Shown: piece by piece, positions 29,763 through 38,688 of the stretch
How the letters are laid out: each line of letters opens with the position of its first letter
Numbering within the stretch: the stretch's first letter is position 1
NCBI RefSeq assembly: GCF_005222785.1
Contig: NZ_STGH01000001.1
Coordinates: forward strand, 744,001 to 808,000
Direction: 5' to 3'
DNA: 64,000 bases
Source: Rhodobacter sp. SY28-1
Lineage (GTDB): Bacteria > Pseudomonadota > Alphaproteobacteria > Rhodobacterales > Rhodobacteraceae
Program-made: the position numbers and the translations under genes
The notes under the pieces: model-generated
Seen by the model: the letters and a program-made list of their open reading frames with translations, nothing else
Databases searched by the model: none
What the model was told of the DNA's origin: nothing

Positions 29763-31493
29763 ATGGCGATTTCAGCCCTGCGGGGAAAGGCTCTGATCGC
29801 GGGTCAGGCGAGTGGCGCGGTGCTGCATGCGGACACGGGCCTAAGCTTCATGGGCGGGGTCGATGCGGCGACGGGGCGGATCATCGACGTGCATCATCCT
29901 TTGTGCGGACAATCGGTCGCCGGGAAGGTCCTGTGCCTCCCCAGCGGGCGGGGGTCGTGTTCGGGCAGTCTGGTGATCTTCGAGTTGCTGATGAACGGCC
30001 ATGCGCCCTCGGCTTTGGTGTTCCGGCACAAGGAGACGATCCTGACTTTGGGGGTGCTGATCGCCGCAGAGCTGTTCCAGCGCGGGACACCGGTGCTTCA
30101 ACTGGACGAGGCGGGGTTTGCGGCGCTGGCGGGGGCGCGGTTTGCGCGGATCGAGGGGGACAGCATTCGGGCTACAGAGGCACTGACCGACCTGCCGACA
30201 AGCTTTGTGTTGCCGCAGCCCGATCCGGCCGAATTCAGGTTGAGCGACCTCGACCGCCGGTTCCTTGCGGGGGAGTTCGGCGAGGCGGCAAGGATCGCGA
30301 TGCGCATCGTGTTGCAGACGGCGCGGATCGAGGGGGCGACGGAGTTGGTTGATGTCGAGATGGCGCATCTGGACGGGGTTTTTTACCAGGGACCAGCGGG
30401 GCTGACGTTTGCGCGGAAGCTGTGCGATCTGGGTGCGCGCGTCAGGGTGCCGACGACGATGAACGCGGTCTGCGTCGACCGGCGGCAGTGGCGGGCGCAG
30501 GGGGTGGACAAGGTGCTGGGCGAGGCGACGGATGCGCTGGCCGAGGCCTATGTCGAGATGGGTGCGAAGCCCACCTATACCTGTGCGCCCTATCTGCTGG
30601 AGGGGGCGCCGAGGCCTGGGCAGAACATCGCCTGGGGCGAGTCGAACGCGGTGGTCTTTGCGAATTCGGTCCTGGGCGCGCGGACACTGAAATACCCGGA
30701 TTATCTGGATATCCTGGTCGCGCTTGCGGGCCGGGCGCCGGCGGCGGATTGTTATCTGGACGCCGGGCGGAAGGCCTCGATCCGGCTGGACTTGCCCCCC
30801 TTGGGCGATCTGGACGACCTGTTCTTTCCGTTGCTGGGCTATCACCTGGGCAAGATCGCAACGAACGACATCCCGCTGATCTGCGGGCTTGAAGGGCGGG
30901 CGGTGAGCCACGACGATCTGAAGGCCTTTGGGGCGGCCTTTGCCACGACCTCGGCCGCGCCGATGTTCCATATCCTTGGGGTGACGCCGGAAGCCACGAC
31001 CGCGGAGGCTGTGCTGGCGGTGGGTGTCCGGGTGGTGCAGGTCTCGCTGGAGGACCTGGCCGAGACCTGGGCAGAGCTGAACATCGCGCCCGAGCCGCAT
31101 GTGGACATGGTGAGCCTCGGCAATCCGCATTTCTCGCTGACCGAGATGGCGGCGCTGGCCCGGTTGTGTGACGGGCGGCGGAAGGCGGAGGGGGTCCGGC
31201 TGATCGTCACCTGCGGTCGGGATGTCCACGCGAAGGCCCAGGCTGCGGGTCTGATCGACAGGGTCCGGGCCTTTGGTGGCGAGCTGCTGAACGACACCTG
31301 CTGGTGCTTCATCGCCGAGCCAGTGGTGCCGAAGTCGGTGCGAAACATCGCCACCAACTCTGGCAAGTATGCGCATTACGGGCCACCTGCGACAGGCAAG
31401 GGCTTTCACTTTGCCAGCCTCGCCGTCTGCGTCGAAGCTGCCTGCAGCGGCCGGATCGACAGGACACCGCCTGGTTGGCTGCGCGGGGGTTGA
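29763..31493 (+). CDS. Aconitase X, fused small and large domains (probable cis-3-hydroxy-L-proline dehydratase type)
   Basis: The 576-residue protein fuses an N-terminal DUF126 swivelling domain (residues 1-135, DVHHPLCGQSVAGKVLCLPS, GRGSCSGS with the presumed catalytic serine) to the DUF521 large domain. The latter carries conserved cysteines for an iron-sulfur cluster and substrate binding (AVCVDRRQW, YTCAPYL, LICGLEGRAVSH, VTCGRDVH, NDTCWC, ATNSGKYAHYGP). Characterised bacterial members dehydrate cis-3-hydroxy-L-proline; others act in mevalonate metabolism in archaea. The start at 29763 is preferred over 29760 for ribosome-site spacing (GAGGGG). There are no proline-catabolism neighbours. 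Confidence 0.85.
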   Translation: MAISALRGKALIAGQASGAVLHADTGLSFMGGVDAATGRIIDVHHPLCGQSVAGKVLCLPSGRGSCSGSLVIFELLMNGHAPSALVFRHKETILTLGVLIAAELFQRGTPVLQLDEAGFAALAGARFARIEGDSIRATEALTDLPTSFVLPQPDPAEFRLSDLDRRFLAGEFGEAARIAMRIVLQTARIEGATELVDVEMAHLDGVFYQGPAGLTFARKLCDLGARVRVPTTMNAVCVDRRQWRAQGVDKVLGEATDALAEAYVEMGAKPTYTCAPYLLEGAPRPGQNIAWGESNAVVFANSVLGARTLKYPDYLDILVALAGRAPAADCYLDAGRKASIRLDLPPLGDLDDLFFPLLGYHLGKIATNDIPLICGLEGRAVSHDDLKAFGAAFATTSAAPMFHILGVTPEATTAEAVLAVGVRVVQVSLEDLAETWAELNIAPEPHVDMVSLGNPHFSLTEMAALARLCDGRRKAEGVRLIVTCGRDVHAKAQAAGLIDRVRAFGGELLNDTCWCFIAEPVVPKSVRNIATNSGKYAHYGPPATGKGFHFASLAVCVEAACSGRIDRTPPGWLRGG

Positions 31494-31531
31494 GCCAAAG
31501 AAAAGACCGCGGGCCTTGCGGCGCCGCGGTC
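31494..31531 (-). terminator. Terminator of the L,D-transpeptidase gene
   Basis: On the minus strand the stem GACCGCGG / CCGCGGTC (31505-31512 and 31524-31531) is followed by TTTTCTTTGG, 25 bases past the stop of the transpeptidase gene. Confidence 0.65.
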
Positions 31532-31556
31532 CTGTCTTGCGTCTGTGAGGGTCGGA

Positions 31557-32147
31557 TCAGATCAGGCGGACCTGAGTGCCGACCTTGGCAAACTCGAACA
31601 ACTCTTCGATGTGTTCGTTGTAGAGGCCGATGCAGCCCGAGGACGAGCGGCGGCCGATCTTGCGGGTGTCATGGGTGCCGTGGACGCGGTAGGCGGGCCA
31701 GCCCAGATAGAGGGCACGGGTGCCCAGCGGGTTGTCCGGGGCACCGCCCTCGACGACCGGGGGCCATTCCGGGTTGCGCTGCAGCATGTTGGCAGTCGGG
31801 CGCCAGGTCGGGTTGACGACCTTCTGGACGACCGAGGTCAGGCCGCGCCGGGTCAATTCTTCGTTCAGCGGCACCGAGGTCGGGTAGAGACGGTAGATCG
31901 ACTGATCCTCGGACCAGTAATGCAGCGCGCGCGAGGTGGTGTCGGCAAGGATCACACCGTTGCGGGTGTTGTCGAAGTAGTCCTGCCAGTTGAGCATTCG
32001 GAAGCTGGAGATGTTGTTGCGCACCGAAGAGGCGGGTTCCGCAAATTCCGTGCTTCCTTCCTGAGCAAAGGCAGGAAGCGCCGCAAGTCCGGCAACACCC
32101 ACTGCCCCACCCAGAACCGCGCGGCGGTTCACCTTGCCGTCCGTCAT
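31557..32147 (-). CDS. Exported L,D-transpeptidase (YkuD family)
   Basis: The 196-residue enzyme has a Tat-like signal (NRRAVLGGAVGVAGLAALPA) and the YkuD catalytic block HGTHDTRKIGRRSSSGCIGL with the nucleophile cysteine. The block GAPDNPLGTRALYLGWPAYR is typical of ErfK/YbiS-like enzymes. It would form 3-3 peptidoglycan crosslinks or attach proteins to the wall. The start at 32147 is set by TAGGAG upstream; longer frames show no signal. It is divergent from a CAP lipoprotein gene, with a second L,D-transpeptidase beyond it. Confidence 0.92.
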   Translation of the reverse strand: MTDGKVNRRAVLGGAVGVAGLAALPAFAQEGSTEFAEPASSVRNNISSFRMLNWQDYFDNTRNGVILADTTSRALHYWSEDQSIYRLYPTSVPLNEELTRRGLTSVVQKVVNPTWRPTANMLQRNPEWPPVVEGGAPDNPLGTRALYLGWPAYRVHGTHDTRKIGRRSSSGCIGLYNEHIEELFEFAKVGTQVRLI

Positions 32148-32322
32148 GGCCGAAACTCCTAAAGACCGTATTTGGGCGCCGTATAGCCGCTTTGACGGAA
32201 AGTCGCAAATCAAAGACCTGTCAGCATCCGCCGATGGGCAGAAGCCTGTTTGAACCTGCTGCAAGCTTCCGCTAAGAGGGGCCGGACAGCCGCTTTGAGG
32301 CGGCTTTGATCTGGTGGACGGA

Positions 32323-32829
32323 ATGGATAGACGCCTTTTTCTGGCCCAGGGGATGTTCCTGGCCCTTGCAGCCTGTGGCACGACAAGCGAGCCGGTCGTC
32401 GGCGCGGACGGCAGGCCCCTGCCGCGGGTCTACAAGATCAATGACGCGCGCGAAGTCTCGTTCCGCTTTCTTGATTCGATGAACACTCTGCGGTCCGCCA
32501 AGGGCCTGCCGCAGGTGAGCTTTGATGCCAGCCTGAACGCGGCGGCCGAGACGCATGCGCGCGACATGTCGGTGCAGAACCGGCCCTGGCACTTCGGGTC
32601 CGATGGCTCGTCGCCGCTGGTGCGCGTCCAGCGCAGCGGGTTCACCGGGCGGTTCCTGGGCGAGAACATCTCGGAGACCTACGAGACCGAGCTGGAGACG
32701 CTGTCGTCCTGGATGGCGCAGCCGGATACGCGGGTGGTGATCATGGACCCGATGGCGACGCGGCTGGGTTTTGCCTGGTATCAGGAGCCGGGCGGCAAGA
32801 TCTGGTGGACAATGCTGACGGGCGCCTGA
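32323..32829 (+). CDS. CAP/SCP-domain lipoprotein
   Basis: The 168-residue protein has a lipobox (LALAAC, Cys18 from the ATG at 32323; a GTG at 32314 is possible) and a CAP domain. The domain shows NTLRSAKGLPQVSFDASLNA, AAETHARDMS, RVQRSGFTGRFLGENISETY and GFAWYQEPGGKIWWTMLTG. Bacterial CAP proteins are secreted or wall-associated; the biochemical role is uncertain. Its place between two peptidoglycan L,D-transpeptidases suggests a cell-envelope job. Confidence 0.88.
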   Translation: MDRRLFLAQGMFLALAACGTTSEPVVGADGRPLPRVYKINDAREVSFRFLDSMNTLRSAKGLPQVSFDASLNAAAETHARDMSVQNRPWHFGSDGSSPLVRVQRSGFTGRFLGENISETYETELETLSSWMAQPDTRVVIMDPMATRLGFAWYQEPGGKIWWTMLTGA

Positions 32830-32852
32830 GGCCCGGAGAGATCGGTGTAATC

Positions 32853-32876
32853 GGGGGCCTGCGGGCCCCCTTCTTC
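32853..32876 (+). terminator. Terminator after the CAP lipoprotein gene
   Basis: A 7-bp stem GGGGGCC / GGCCCCC with loop TGCG is followed by TTCTTC, 23 bases past the stop and at the junction with the converging transpeptidase gene. Confidence 0.55.
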
Positions 32877-33381
32877 ATGGCAGGATGATGATCGGCGTGC
32901 CGGGTTTCACCATCGAGTAGACCCGTTCCATTTCCTTGTCGGTGAGCGCGATGCAGCCCCAGGTCCAGTCGCGTTTCGAGACCGGGTTGTTCGGGCCGCC
33001 ATGGATGAAGATGTCCCCGCCGGGCGTCTTGCCCTGGGATTCGGCAAAGGCGATGTCGGCCGCGTTCGGGTAAGAGATGCCGAGCGACAGATGATACTGC
33101 GAATCCGGGTTCTTGTGGCTGATGAAGTACTGACCCTCCGGCGTCTTGCCGTCGCCTTCGAATTGCTTGTGCCCCTCGGGCGCGAAGCCAAGGGCGATGT
33201 CGTAGGTCTTCAGGATCCTGTCGTTGTGGAAAAGGTACATCTTGCGGTCGGCCTTGTGGACCTGGACCTGCGTGACCTCTGGCCCGTTGTAGCGCTTGAA
33301 CTTCGAGCCGCAGCCTGAAAGGCCGATCACGGCCACCAGGATCGCCAACCAACCGAGAAACCGCATGCCCTTGCCCGCCAT
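32875..33381 (-). CDS. L,D-transpeptidase lipoprotein (YkuD family)
   Basis: The 168-residue protein has a lipobox (VIGLSGC, Cys24 from the first ATG) and a compact YkuD domain, with FIHGGPNNPVSKRDWTWGC containing the histidine and the nucleophile cysteine followed by IALTDKEM. It lacks the twin-arginine signal of its neighbour at 31557 and is not closely similar outside the active site. An internal ATG at 33366 is an alternative start; ribosome binding sites for both are weak. Confidence 0.9.
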   Translation of the reverse strand: MAGKGMRFLGWLAILVAVIGLSGCGSKFKRYNGPEVTQVQVHKADRKMYLFHNDRILKTYDIALGFAPEGHKQFEGDGKTPEGQYFISHKNPDSQYHLSLGISYPNAADIAFAESQGKTPGGDIFIHGGPNNPVSKRDWTWGCIALTDKEMERVYSMVKPGTPIIILP

Positions 33382-33456
33382 TATTTTTTTCCAACCGATA
33401 CAGGAATCCGGGTGATTTGCCTAGTGCGGCAAAGGGCGCTGGGCTTCACGGATATG

Positions 33457-34683
33457 TCAGGGGCGGGAGAAGCGGGCGACAAGCTCGATATGGGTGGACC
33501 AGCGGAACTGGTCGATGACCTGGACCCAGTCGAGCCGGTAGCCTTTGGCGGTGAGGGCCTTGGCGTCCCGCGCGAAGGTGACGGGGTTGCAGGAGACGGC
33601 GGCGAGCACGGGGATAGTCGAAGCGGCCAGGGTGGCAGTCTGGGCCTCGGCCCCGGCGCGCGGGGGGTCGATGACGGCGCCAGTAAAGGGGCGAAGCTCG
33701 TCGGGTTCGAGCGGGCGGCGGAAGAGGTCGCGGGTTTCCACGCTGATGCGGTGAAGGTTCGGCGTGTTGCGGGCGGCGAGGTCGAGCGCCTTGGTCATCG
33801 CGGCGTCGCCTTCGACGGCGTGGATTTCCATGGTTTCGGCCAAAGGCAGGGTAAAGGTGCCGACGCCGGAGAACAGGTCGACGATGCGCTTCTGGGGGCC
33901 GAGGGCTTGGCGGACGGCGGACAGAAGGGCGGCTTCGCCTTCTTGCGTCGCCTGAAGGAACGCCCCGGCGGGGGGGACGACAGTGGCGGCGCCCATCGTC
34001 AGGGCAGGGCGGTCGCGCAGGGCTACCGTCTCGCCGTCCCAGGTGAGGCGGGAGAAGGCGTGCGTCTCGACCAGGCGGGCGAGGTCGAGGCGGAGGCTGG
34101 CGTCAAGCGGTTTGCCGCCGGTGACCATGACATCGGGGCCGCCGCGGGTGAGGGTGACTTGCAGGGAAAGCTCGGTCGTGCGCGATCCTCCGGCCATCAC
34201 CAGGGCTTGCAGGCCGGGGAAGGCGGCGAGGATGCCGGGGTGGAGAAGCTGGCAGTCGGGGATTTCGGCGATGGTGTCCGAGGCGCGGCCGTGGAAGCCG
34301 ATCAGGACGCCGGATTTGGTGCGGCGGGCGGAGAGCGTGGCGCGGCGGCGGCTGCGGGCCGGGGAAGTCACCAAAGGTAGGAAATCGGCGGTGAGGCCCT
34401 GACCGGCGAGAGCGTTCTGGACCACCTCTTGCTTCCAACCCGCCACGAAGGCGTCGGACGCATGTTGCAACTGGCAGCCGCCGCAGGCGCGGGCGTGGCG
34501 GCAGGGCGGTTTGACGCGGTCGGTCGAGGGGGTGGTGATTTTTGCATCGATCAGCTTGTCGCCATCAGGCGTGCCCTCGACCACCTCACCCGGCAGGGTG
34601 CCGGGGACGTAGATTGGTCGCAAATCTTGGTCGCGTGCGATGCCGTGGCCAAGGTGGCCCAGCCGTTCGATGGTGACGATCAC
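33457..34683 (-). CDS. RumA/TrmA-family class I RNA m5U methyltransferase
   Basis: The 408-residue enzyme has an N-terminal TRAM-like domain (IERLGHLGHGIARDQDLRPI, VPGTLPGEVVEG) and an iron-sulfur cysteine cluster CRHARACGGCQLQH. The methyltransferase motif is RIVDLFSGVGTFTLPLAE. DPPRAGAE and the nucleophile loop SCNPVTFARDAKAL then follow. It would methylate uridine at C5 in 23S rRNA or tRNA; the exact site cannot be decided from the sequence. It overlaps the start side of the ABC transporter gene by four bases (34680-34683), so it is coupled downstream of it. Confidence 0.92.
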   Translation of the reverse strand: MIVTIERLGHLGHGIARDQDLRPIYVPGTLPGEVVEGTPDGDKLIDAKITTPSTDRVKPPCRHARACGGCQLQHASDAFVAGWKQEVVQNALAGQGLTADFLPLVTSPARSRRRATLSARRTKSGVLIGFHGRASDTIAEIPDCQLLHPGILAAFPGLQALVMAGGSRTTELSLQVTLTRGGPDVMVTGGKPLDASLRLDLARLVETHAFSRLTWDGETVALRDRPALTMGAATVVPPAGAFLQATQEGEAALLSAVRQALGPQKRIVDLFSGVGTFTLPLAETMEIHAVEGDAAMTKALDLAARNTPNLHRISVETRDLFRRPLEPDELRPFTGAVIDPPRAGAEAQTATLAASTIPVLAAVSCNPVTFARDAKALTAKGYRLDWVQVIDQFRWSTHIELVARFSRP

Positions 34684-36536
34684 TCTGCCGCTTCCGCTTC
34701 TTCGTCTTCGGTGCCGATGAAGCCGCCTGATTGCCGTTTCCAGTAGCGCGCGTAAAGCCCGTCTTTGGCCAGTAGTTCGTCATGGCTGCCGACTTCGACG
34801 ATCCGGCCCCGGTCCAGGACGATGATCCGGTCCATCGCGGCGATGGTGGACAGGCGGTGGGCGATGGCGAGGACGGTCTTGCCCTGCATGACGCGGCCAA
34901 GGGCTTCCTGGATGCTGGCTTCGACCTCGGAGTCGAGGGCGGAGGTTGCTTCGTCCAGCACAAGAATCGGGGCGTCCTTGAGGAAGGCGCGGGCAAGGGC
35001 GATGCGCTGGCGCTGGCCACCGGAGAGCTTGACCCCGCGTTCGCCGAGGAAGGCGTCATAACCCTTGCGGCCCTGGTGGTCGAGCATGCCGCTGATGAAC
35101 TCATCGGCTTCGGCAGCCTTGGCGGCGGCGATGATTTCGGCCTCCGACGCCTCGGGGCGGCCGTAGGCGATGTTGTCGCGGGCCGACCGGTTGAACATCG
35201 CGGTTTCCTGCGTGACCATGCCGATCTGCTTGCGCAAGCTTTCCTGGGTAACCTTGCGCAGGTCGAAGCCGTCCACCGTGATGCGGCCCTGTTCGGGGTC
35301 GTAGAGGCGCAGAAGAAGCGAGACGAGCGAGGATTTTCCTGCCCCCGAGGCGCCCACGATGCCCAGCTTTTCCCCGGCGCGGATGGTCAGGTCGATGTCA
35401 CGGACACCGCCCCGTTCGCGGCCATAGGCGAAGGTGACGTTGTCGAAATGGACCTCGCCCTTGATGCGGGGCAGTGTTTCGGCGTCAGGCGCATCGGCAA
35501 GGGTGTGGGGGACGGAGAGGGTGCGCATGCCGTCTTCGACTTCGCCTACGCTCGTGTAGATCGACATCAGGGTGAAGCTGACCCAGCCCGACATCTGGGC
35601 GATCCGCAGGGCGATGGCGCCCGCGGCGGCTATGTCGCCTGCGGTGGCCGCGCCCTGCTGCCAGAGAAGGACGGTGCCGCCGATCAGGAGGACGGGGAGG
35701 ACCCCGGCCAGGAGCATCAGGGCAAAGCGGAACCAGGTGGAAATGACGCCGAATTCGAGGGAGCGGTCACGAAAGACCTCCATCGCGTCGATGGCGACGC
35801 GGTCCTCGAAGGCGGCATGGGCGAAAAGCTTGACGGTCTTGATGTTGGTGATCGTGTCGACGACCTGGCCGGAGACCATCGCGCGGGAGGAGGCGCGGGC
35901 AGCAGAGTTGACCCGGATCATCGGCATGAAGAAGCGGATCAGGAAGATGTAGGCGACCAGCCAGATGGCCAGCGCGATGGCGGCCTTCCAGTCGACGGCG
36001 ATCAGGAAGGCGACGGAGCCGATGACGGAGGCGAGGGCGAAGCAGACGGTGTTGATGACTTCGGTCGCGACATCGGTGACGGCGCGGGCGGCCTGCATCT
36101 GCTTTTGCGCGATGCGGCCCGCGAAGTCGTTGTCGAAGAAGGTGACCGCCTGGCCCAGCGTCCAGCGGTGGAGGCGGCTGAGGACCAGGGGCATCACGTT
36201 CGGGCCGATGATGATGCTATTCGAGGCCGAGGATACGGCGAAGGCGAGGGGGCGCAGGATCAGGTAGAAGGCGAGGAACCAGATGACGAGGCTCCAGTGG
36301 GCGGCGAAGAAATCGGTCGGGCCGGAATTGACGGCAGCGTCGATCACCCAGCCGAGGATGAGGGCGGAGACGACCTCGGTGACCCCTGCGAGAGACGACA
36401 GGATGCCCGCGATGACGAGCATCGGCCAGGAGCCGGCCAGCGACCAGCGCATGAACGGGCCCAGCCGTTGCGGCGGGGGGCCGTCGGCGGGGCGGAAGGC
36501 GTCGATGAGGGAGCCGAGGCTTTGAAGCGCGCTCAT
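34680..36536 (-). CDS. ABC exporter half-transporter (MsbA-like), copy 1
   Basis: The 618-residue protein has a six-helix ABC exporter membrane domain (residues about 30-330) and a nucleotide-binding domain. The latter carries Walker A GIVGASGAGKSSL, signature LSGGQRQRIAL, Walker B ILVLDEATSALD and the H-loop AIAHRLSTI. The substrate is unknown; lipid or drug export is typical. It lies directly downstream of a second, clearly paralogous half-transporter on the same strand, so a heterodimer is possible. The 142-bp gap between them holds a long hairpin. The RNA methyltransferase follows with a 4-base overlap. Confidence 0.93.
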   Translation of the reverse strand: MSALQSLGSLIDAFRPADGPPPQRLGPFMRWSLAGSWPMLVIAGILSSLAGVTEVVSALILGWVIDAAVNSGPTDFFAAHWSLVIWFLAFYLILRPLAFAVSSASNSIIIGPNVMPLVLSRLHRWTLGQAVTFFDNDFAGRIAQKQMQAARAVTDVATEVINTVCFALASVIGSVAFLIAVDWKAAIALAIWLVAYIFLIRFFMPMIRVNSAARASSRAMVSGQVVDTITNIKTVKLFAHAAFEDRVAIDAMEVFRDRSLEFGVISTWFRFALMLLAGVLPVLLIGGTVLLWQQGAATAGDIAAAGAIALRIAQMSGWVSFTLMSIYTSVGEVEDGMRTLSVPHTLADAPDAETLPRIKGEVHFDNVTFAYGRERGGVRDIDLTIRAGEKLGIVGASGAGKSSLVSLLLRLYDPEQGRITVDGFDLRKVTQESLRKQIGMVTQETAMFNRSARDNIAYGRPEASEAEIIAAAKAAEADEFISGMLDHQGRKGYDAFLGERGVKLSGGQRQRIALARAFLKDAPILVLDEATSALDSEVEASIQEALGRVMQGKTVLAIAHRLSTIAAMDRIIVLDRGRIVEVGSHDELLAKDGLYARYWKRQSGGFIGTEDEEAEAAE

Positions 36537-36612
36537 GGGGGAGAGGTAGGCCGGTCCTTGGGGCGAAGCAAGGGTTTACGCTGTGCGCCTGTGGTCAGTT
36601 CCCTGTGTAGTG

Positions 36613-36675
36613 GCTCGTCGGGGACTTCGTTCCTCCTCGCGGGTGGGCCGAGGAGGAGACGAAGTCGAACGACGA
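36613..36675. repeat. Long imperfect inverted repeat between the two ABC genes; contains 28-nt dispersed repeat copy 1
   Basis: Arms 36615-36639 and 36649-36675 pair with few mismatches around a 9-base loop. The left part (36613-36640) is 25/28 identical to 43746-43773, so it is a dispersed intergenic element, here with both arms present. Confidence 0.65.
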
Positions 36676-36678
36676 GGG

Positions 36679-38526
36679 TTACTCGGCGGCTTCCTCTTCC
36701 AGACCGATGAAGCCGCCCGACTGCCGCGCCCAGAAGCGGGCGTAGAGGCCGCCCTTCCGCAGGAGTTCGGCGTGGGGGCCGTCCTCGACGACTTCGCCGT
36801 CCTCCAGCACCACGATCCGGTCCATCGCGGCGATGGTGGACAGGCGGTGAGCGATGGCGATGACCGTTTTCCCCTCCATTACGCCGTAAAGGGCGCCCTG
36901 GATGGCGGCTTCGGCCTCGCTGTCCAAAGCGCTGGTCGCCTCGTCCAGGATCAGGATCGGGGCATCCTTCAGGATCACCCGGGCGATGGCGACGCGCTGG
37001 CGCTGGCCACCGGACAGCTTCACCCCGCGTTCGCCGACGTGAGCGTCGTAGCCCCTGCGGCCCTGGGGGTCTTCCAGTGTCAGGATGAAGTCATGCGCCT
37101 CGGCCTTCTTCGCGGCGGCGATCATGTCGGCTTCAGATGCCTCGGGGCGGCCGTAGAGGATGTTGTCGCGGACCGAGCGGTGGAGGAGGCTGCTGTCCTG
37201 CTGGACCATGCCGATCTTCTGGCGCAAGGACTCTTGCGTCACGTCGCCGATGTTCTGCCCGTCGATCAGGATCGCCCCGCTTTCGGTGTCGTAAAAGCGC
37301 AGGATCAGCTTGACCAGCGTGGATTTGCCCGCGCCAGAGCGACCGACGACACCGATCTTCTCGCCGGGGCGGATGGTCAGGCTGACGTTCTTCAGGCCGC
37401 CGAAGCCGCGGCCGTAGTGGTGCGAGACGTTCTTCAGCTCCAGGAGGCCCTGACGGAAATCCAGGGGCTTCGCGCCGGGTTTGTCCACCAGCGTCACGGG
37501 TTGGGCGATTGTCTCCATCCCTTCGGCAAGCGTGCCGAGGTTCTGGACGAGCTGGGTCGAGGCCCACATGATCCAGTAGGTCATGGAATGCAGCCGCAGG
37601 ACCAGCGCCACGGCCCCGGCGACGACGCCGACGGTGGCTAGGTCGTGGGTCCAGAGCCACATCGCAAGTGCGGAGACCCCCAGGATCATTAAGCCGTTGA
37701 TGAAGGTCAGGGCCACGTCCATCTTGGTGACGATCCGCATTTCGTTCTGGAAGGTCGTGCGGGCGTTCTCGATGGCTTCCTTGGCGTAGTTCTCTTCGCT
37801 GGACTGGTGAGCGAACAGCTTGACCGAGTGGATGTTGGTGTAGCTGTCCACGACGCGGCCCGTGACGGCTGACCGCGCGTCAGAGGAGGCCGTCGCGGCG
37901 GGACCCGCGCGGCGGATCGTCCAGCGCATGAGGGCGAGGTAGGCCACAAGCCAGAGGAGCAAAGGCACCATCAGGCGGGGGTCGGAGTTGGCCAGCATGA
38001 GAAGCGCGCCAAGGAAGGTCGCGGCGGCGAAGGCTGCCATGTCGAAGACCTGGAACACCGCGTCCCCGGCAGCAGGCGGGGCCTGCATGATGCGGTTGGC
38101 GATGCGGCCCGCGAAGTCGCTTTCGAACCAGCCGACGGGCTGGCGCAGGACATGCCGGTGCGCCCGCCAGCGCATCATCGTGCCGAAGTTCGTGAGGATC
38201 GTGTTGTGGAGAAGGCCTACCGAGCCGCCTGCCACCAGGGGGCGGATGACCAGGATCACGAAAGCGGCGATCATGATCTCGGTCCAGTGGTTTTCCAGGA
38301 AGGCCTGGGGGGTCTGGCCGGTCATCAGGTCCACAAGGCGGCTGAGATACCAGATCATGCCGACGTCCAGCACCGCGTTGCCGACCGAGAAGAGGGCGGT
38401 GATCGCGAAGATGCCTTTGAACGGGCGGATGTAGTCCTTCAGGAAGGGCCAGAGCTTGCGGGGCGGGGCGTCCTGTTCAGCATAGGGCTGATAGGGATCG
38501 ACGAGGTTTTCGAGGAAACGAAACAT
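36679..38526 (-). CDS. ABC exporter half-transporter (MsbA-like), copy 2
   Basis: The 615-residue protein starts at 38526 (MFRFLENLVDPYQPYAEQDA). It has an exporter-type membrane domain and an intact nucleotide-binding domain: Walker A GVVGRSGAGKSTL, signature LSGGQRQRVAI, Walker B ILILDEATSALD, H-loop AIAHRLSTI. Both ATP sites look consensus in both paralogs, so degeneration into an asymmetric heterodimer is not evident. The proteins share the C-terminal phrase ARxWxRQSGGFIG, supporting recent duplication. The ribosome binding site is poor. A possible 10-codon leader ORF lies about 80 bases upstream. Confidence 0.92.
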   Translation of the reverse strand: MFRFLENLVDPYQPYAEQDAPPRKLWPFLKDYIRPFKGIFAITALFSVGNAVLDVGMIWYLSRLVDLMTGQTPQAFLENHWTEIMIAAFVILVIRPLVAGGSVGLLHNTILTNFGTMMRWRAHRHVLRQPVGWFESDFAGRIANRIMQAPPAAGDAVFQVFDMAAFAAATFLGALLMLANSDPRLMVPLLLWLVAYLALMRWTIRRAGPAATASSDARSAVTGRVVDSYTNIHSVKLFAHQSSEENYAKEAIENARTTFQNEMRIVTKMDVALTFINGLMILGVSALAMWLWTHDLATVGVVAGAVALVLRLHSMTYWIMWASTQLVQNLGTLAEGMETIAQPVTLVDKPGAKPLDFRQGLLELKNVSHHYGRGFGGLKNVSLTIRPGEKIGVVGRSGAGKSTLVKLILRFYDTESGAILIDGQNIGDVTQESLRQKIGMVQQDSSLLHRSVRDNILYGRPEASEADMIAAAKKAEAHDFILTLEDPQGRRGYDAHVGERGVKLSGGQRQRVAIARVILKDAPILILDEATSALDSEAEAAIQGALYGVMEGKTVIAIAHRLSTIAAMDRIVVLEDGEVVEDGPHAELLRKGGLYARFWARQSGGFIGLEEEAAE

Positions 38527-38605
38527 TGGGGGGAGACCCTGAACGAAGTGCAGCGATGGGGTGAAGCGGTGCCTGCAGGCGGCCGCCACGACGGGATCGG
38601 CCAAC

Positions 38606-38638
38606 TCAGGCGAGTCTTGGCGAAATCCCGTTTTCCAT
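38606..38638 (-). CDS. Possible 10-codon leader ORF upstream of ABC copy 2
   Basis: ATG at 38638 with a strong AAGGAG site (38645-38650) six bases away opens a frame MENGISPRLA ending at 38606. The good ribosome site contrasts with the poor one of the transporter gene at 38526. It may be a leader peptide or chance. Confidence 0.25.
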   Translation of the reverse strand: MENGISPRLA

Positions 38639-38688
38639 GCTGGTCTCCTTCTTGAGTTCGCCGTGCTTAGCCGAATCGCGGCGGATTG

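Noticed and set aside
38527-38688. Larger gene between the ABC exporter and cca
   Set aside because: Longer frames here have no ribosome site or coding pattern; only the 10-codon ORF has a good ribosome site.
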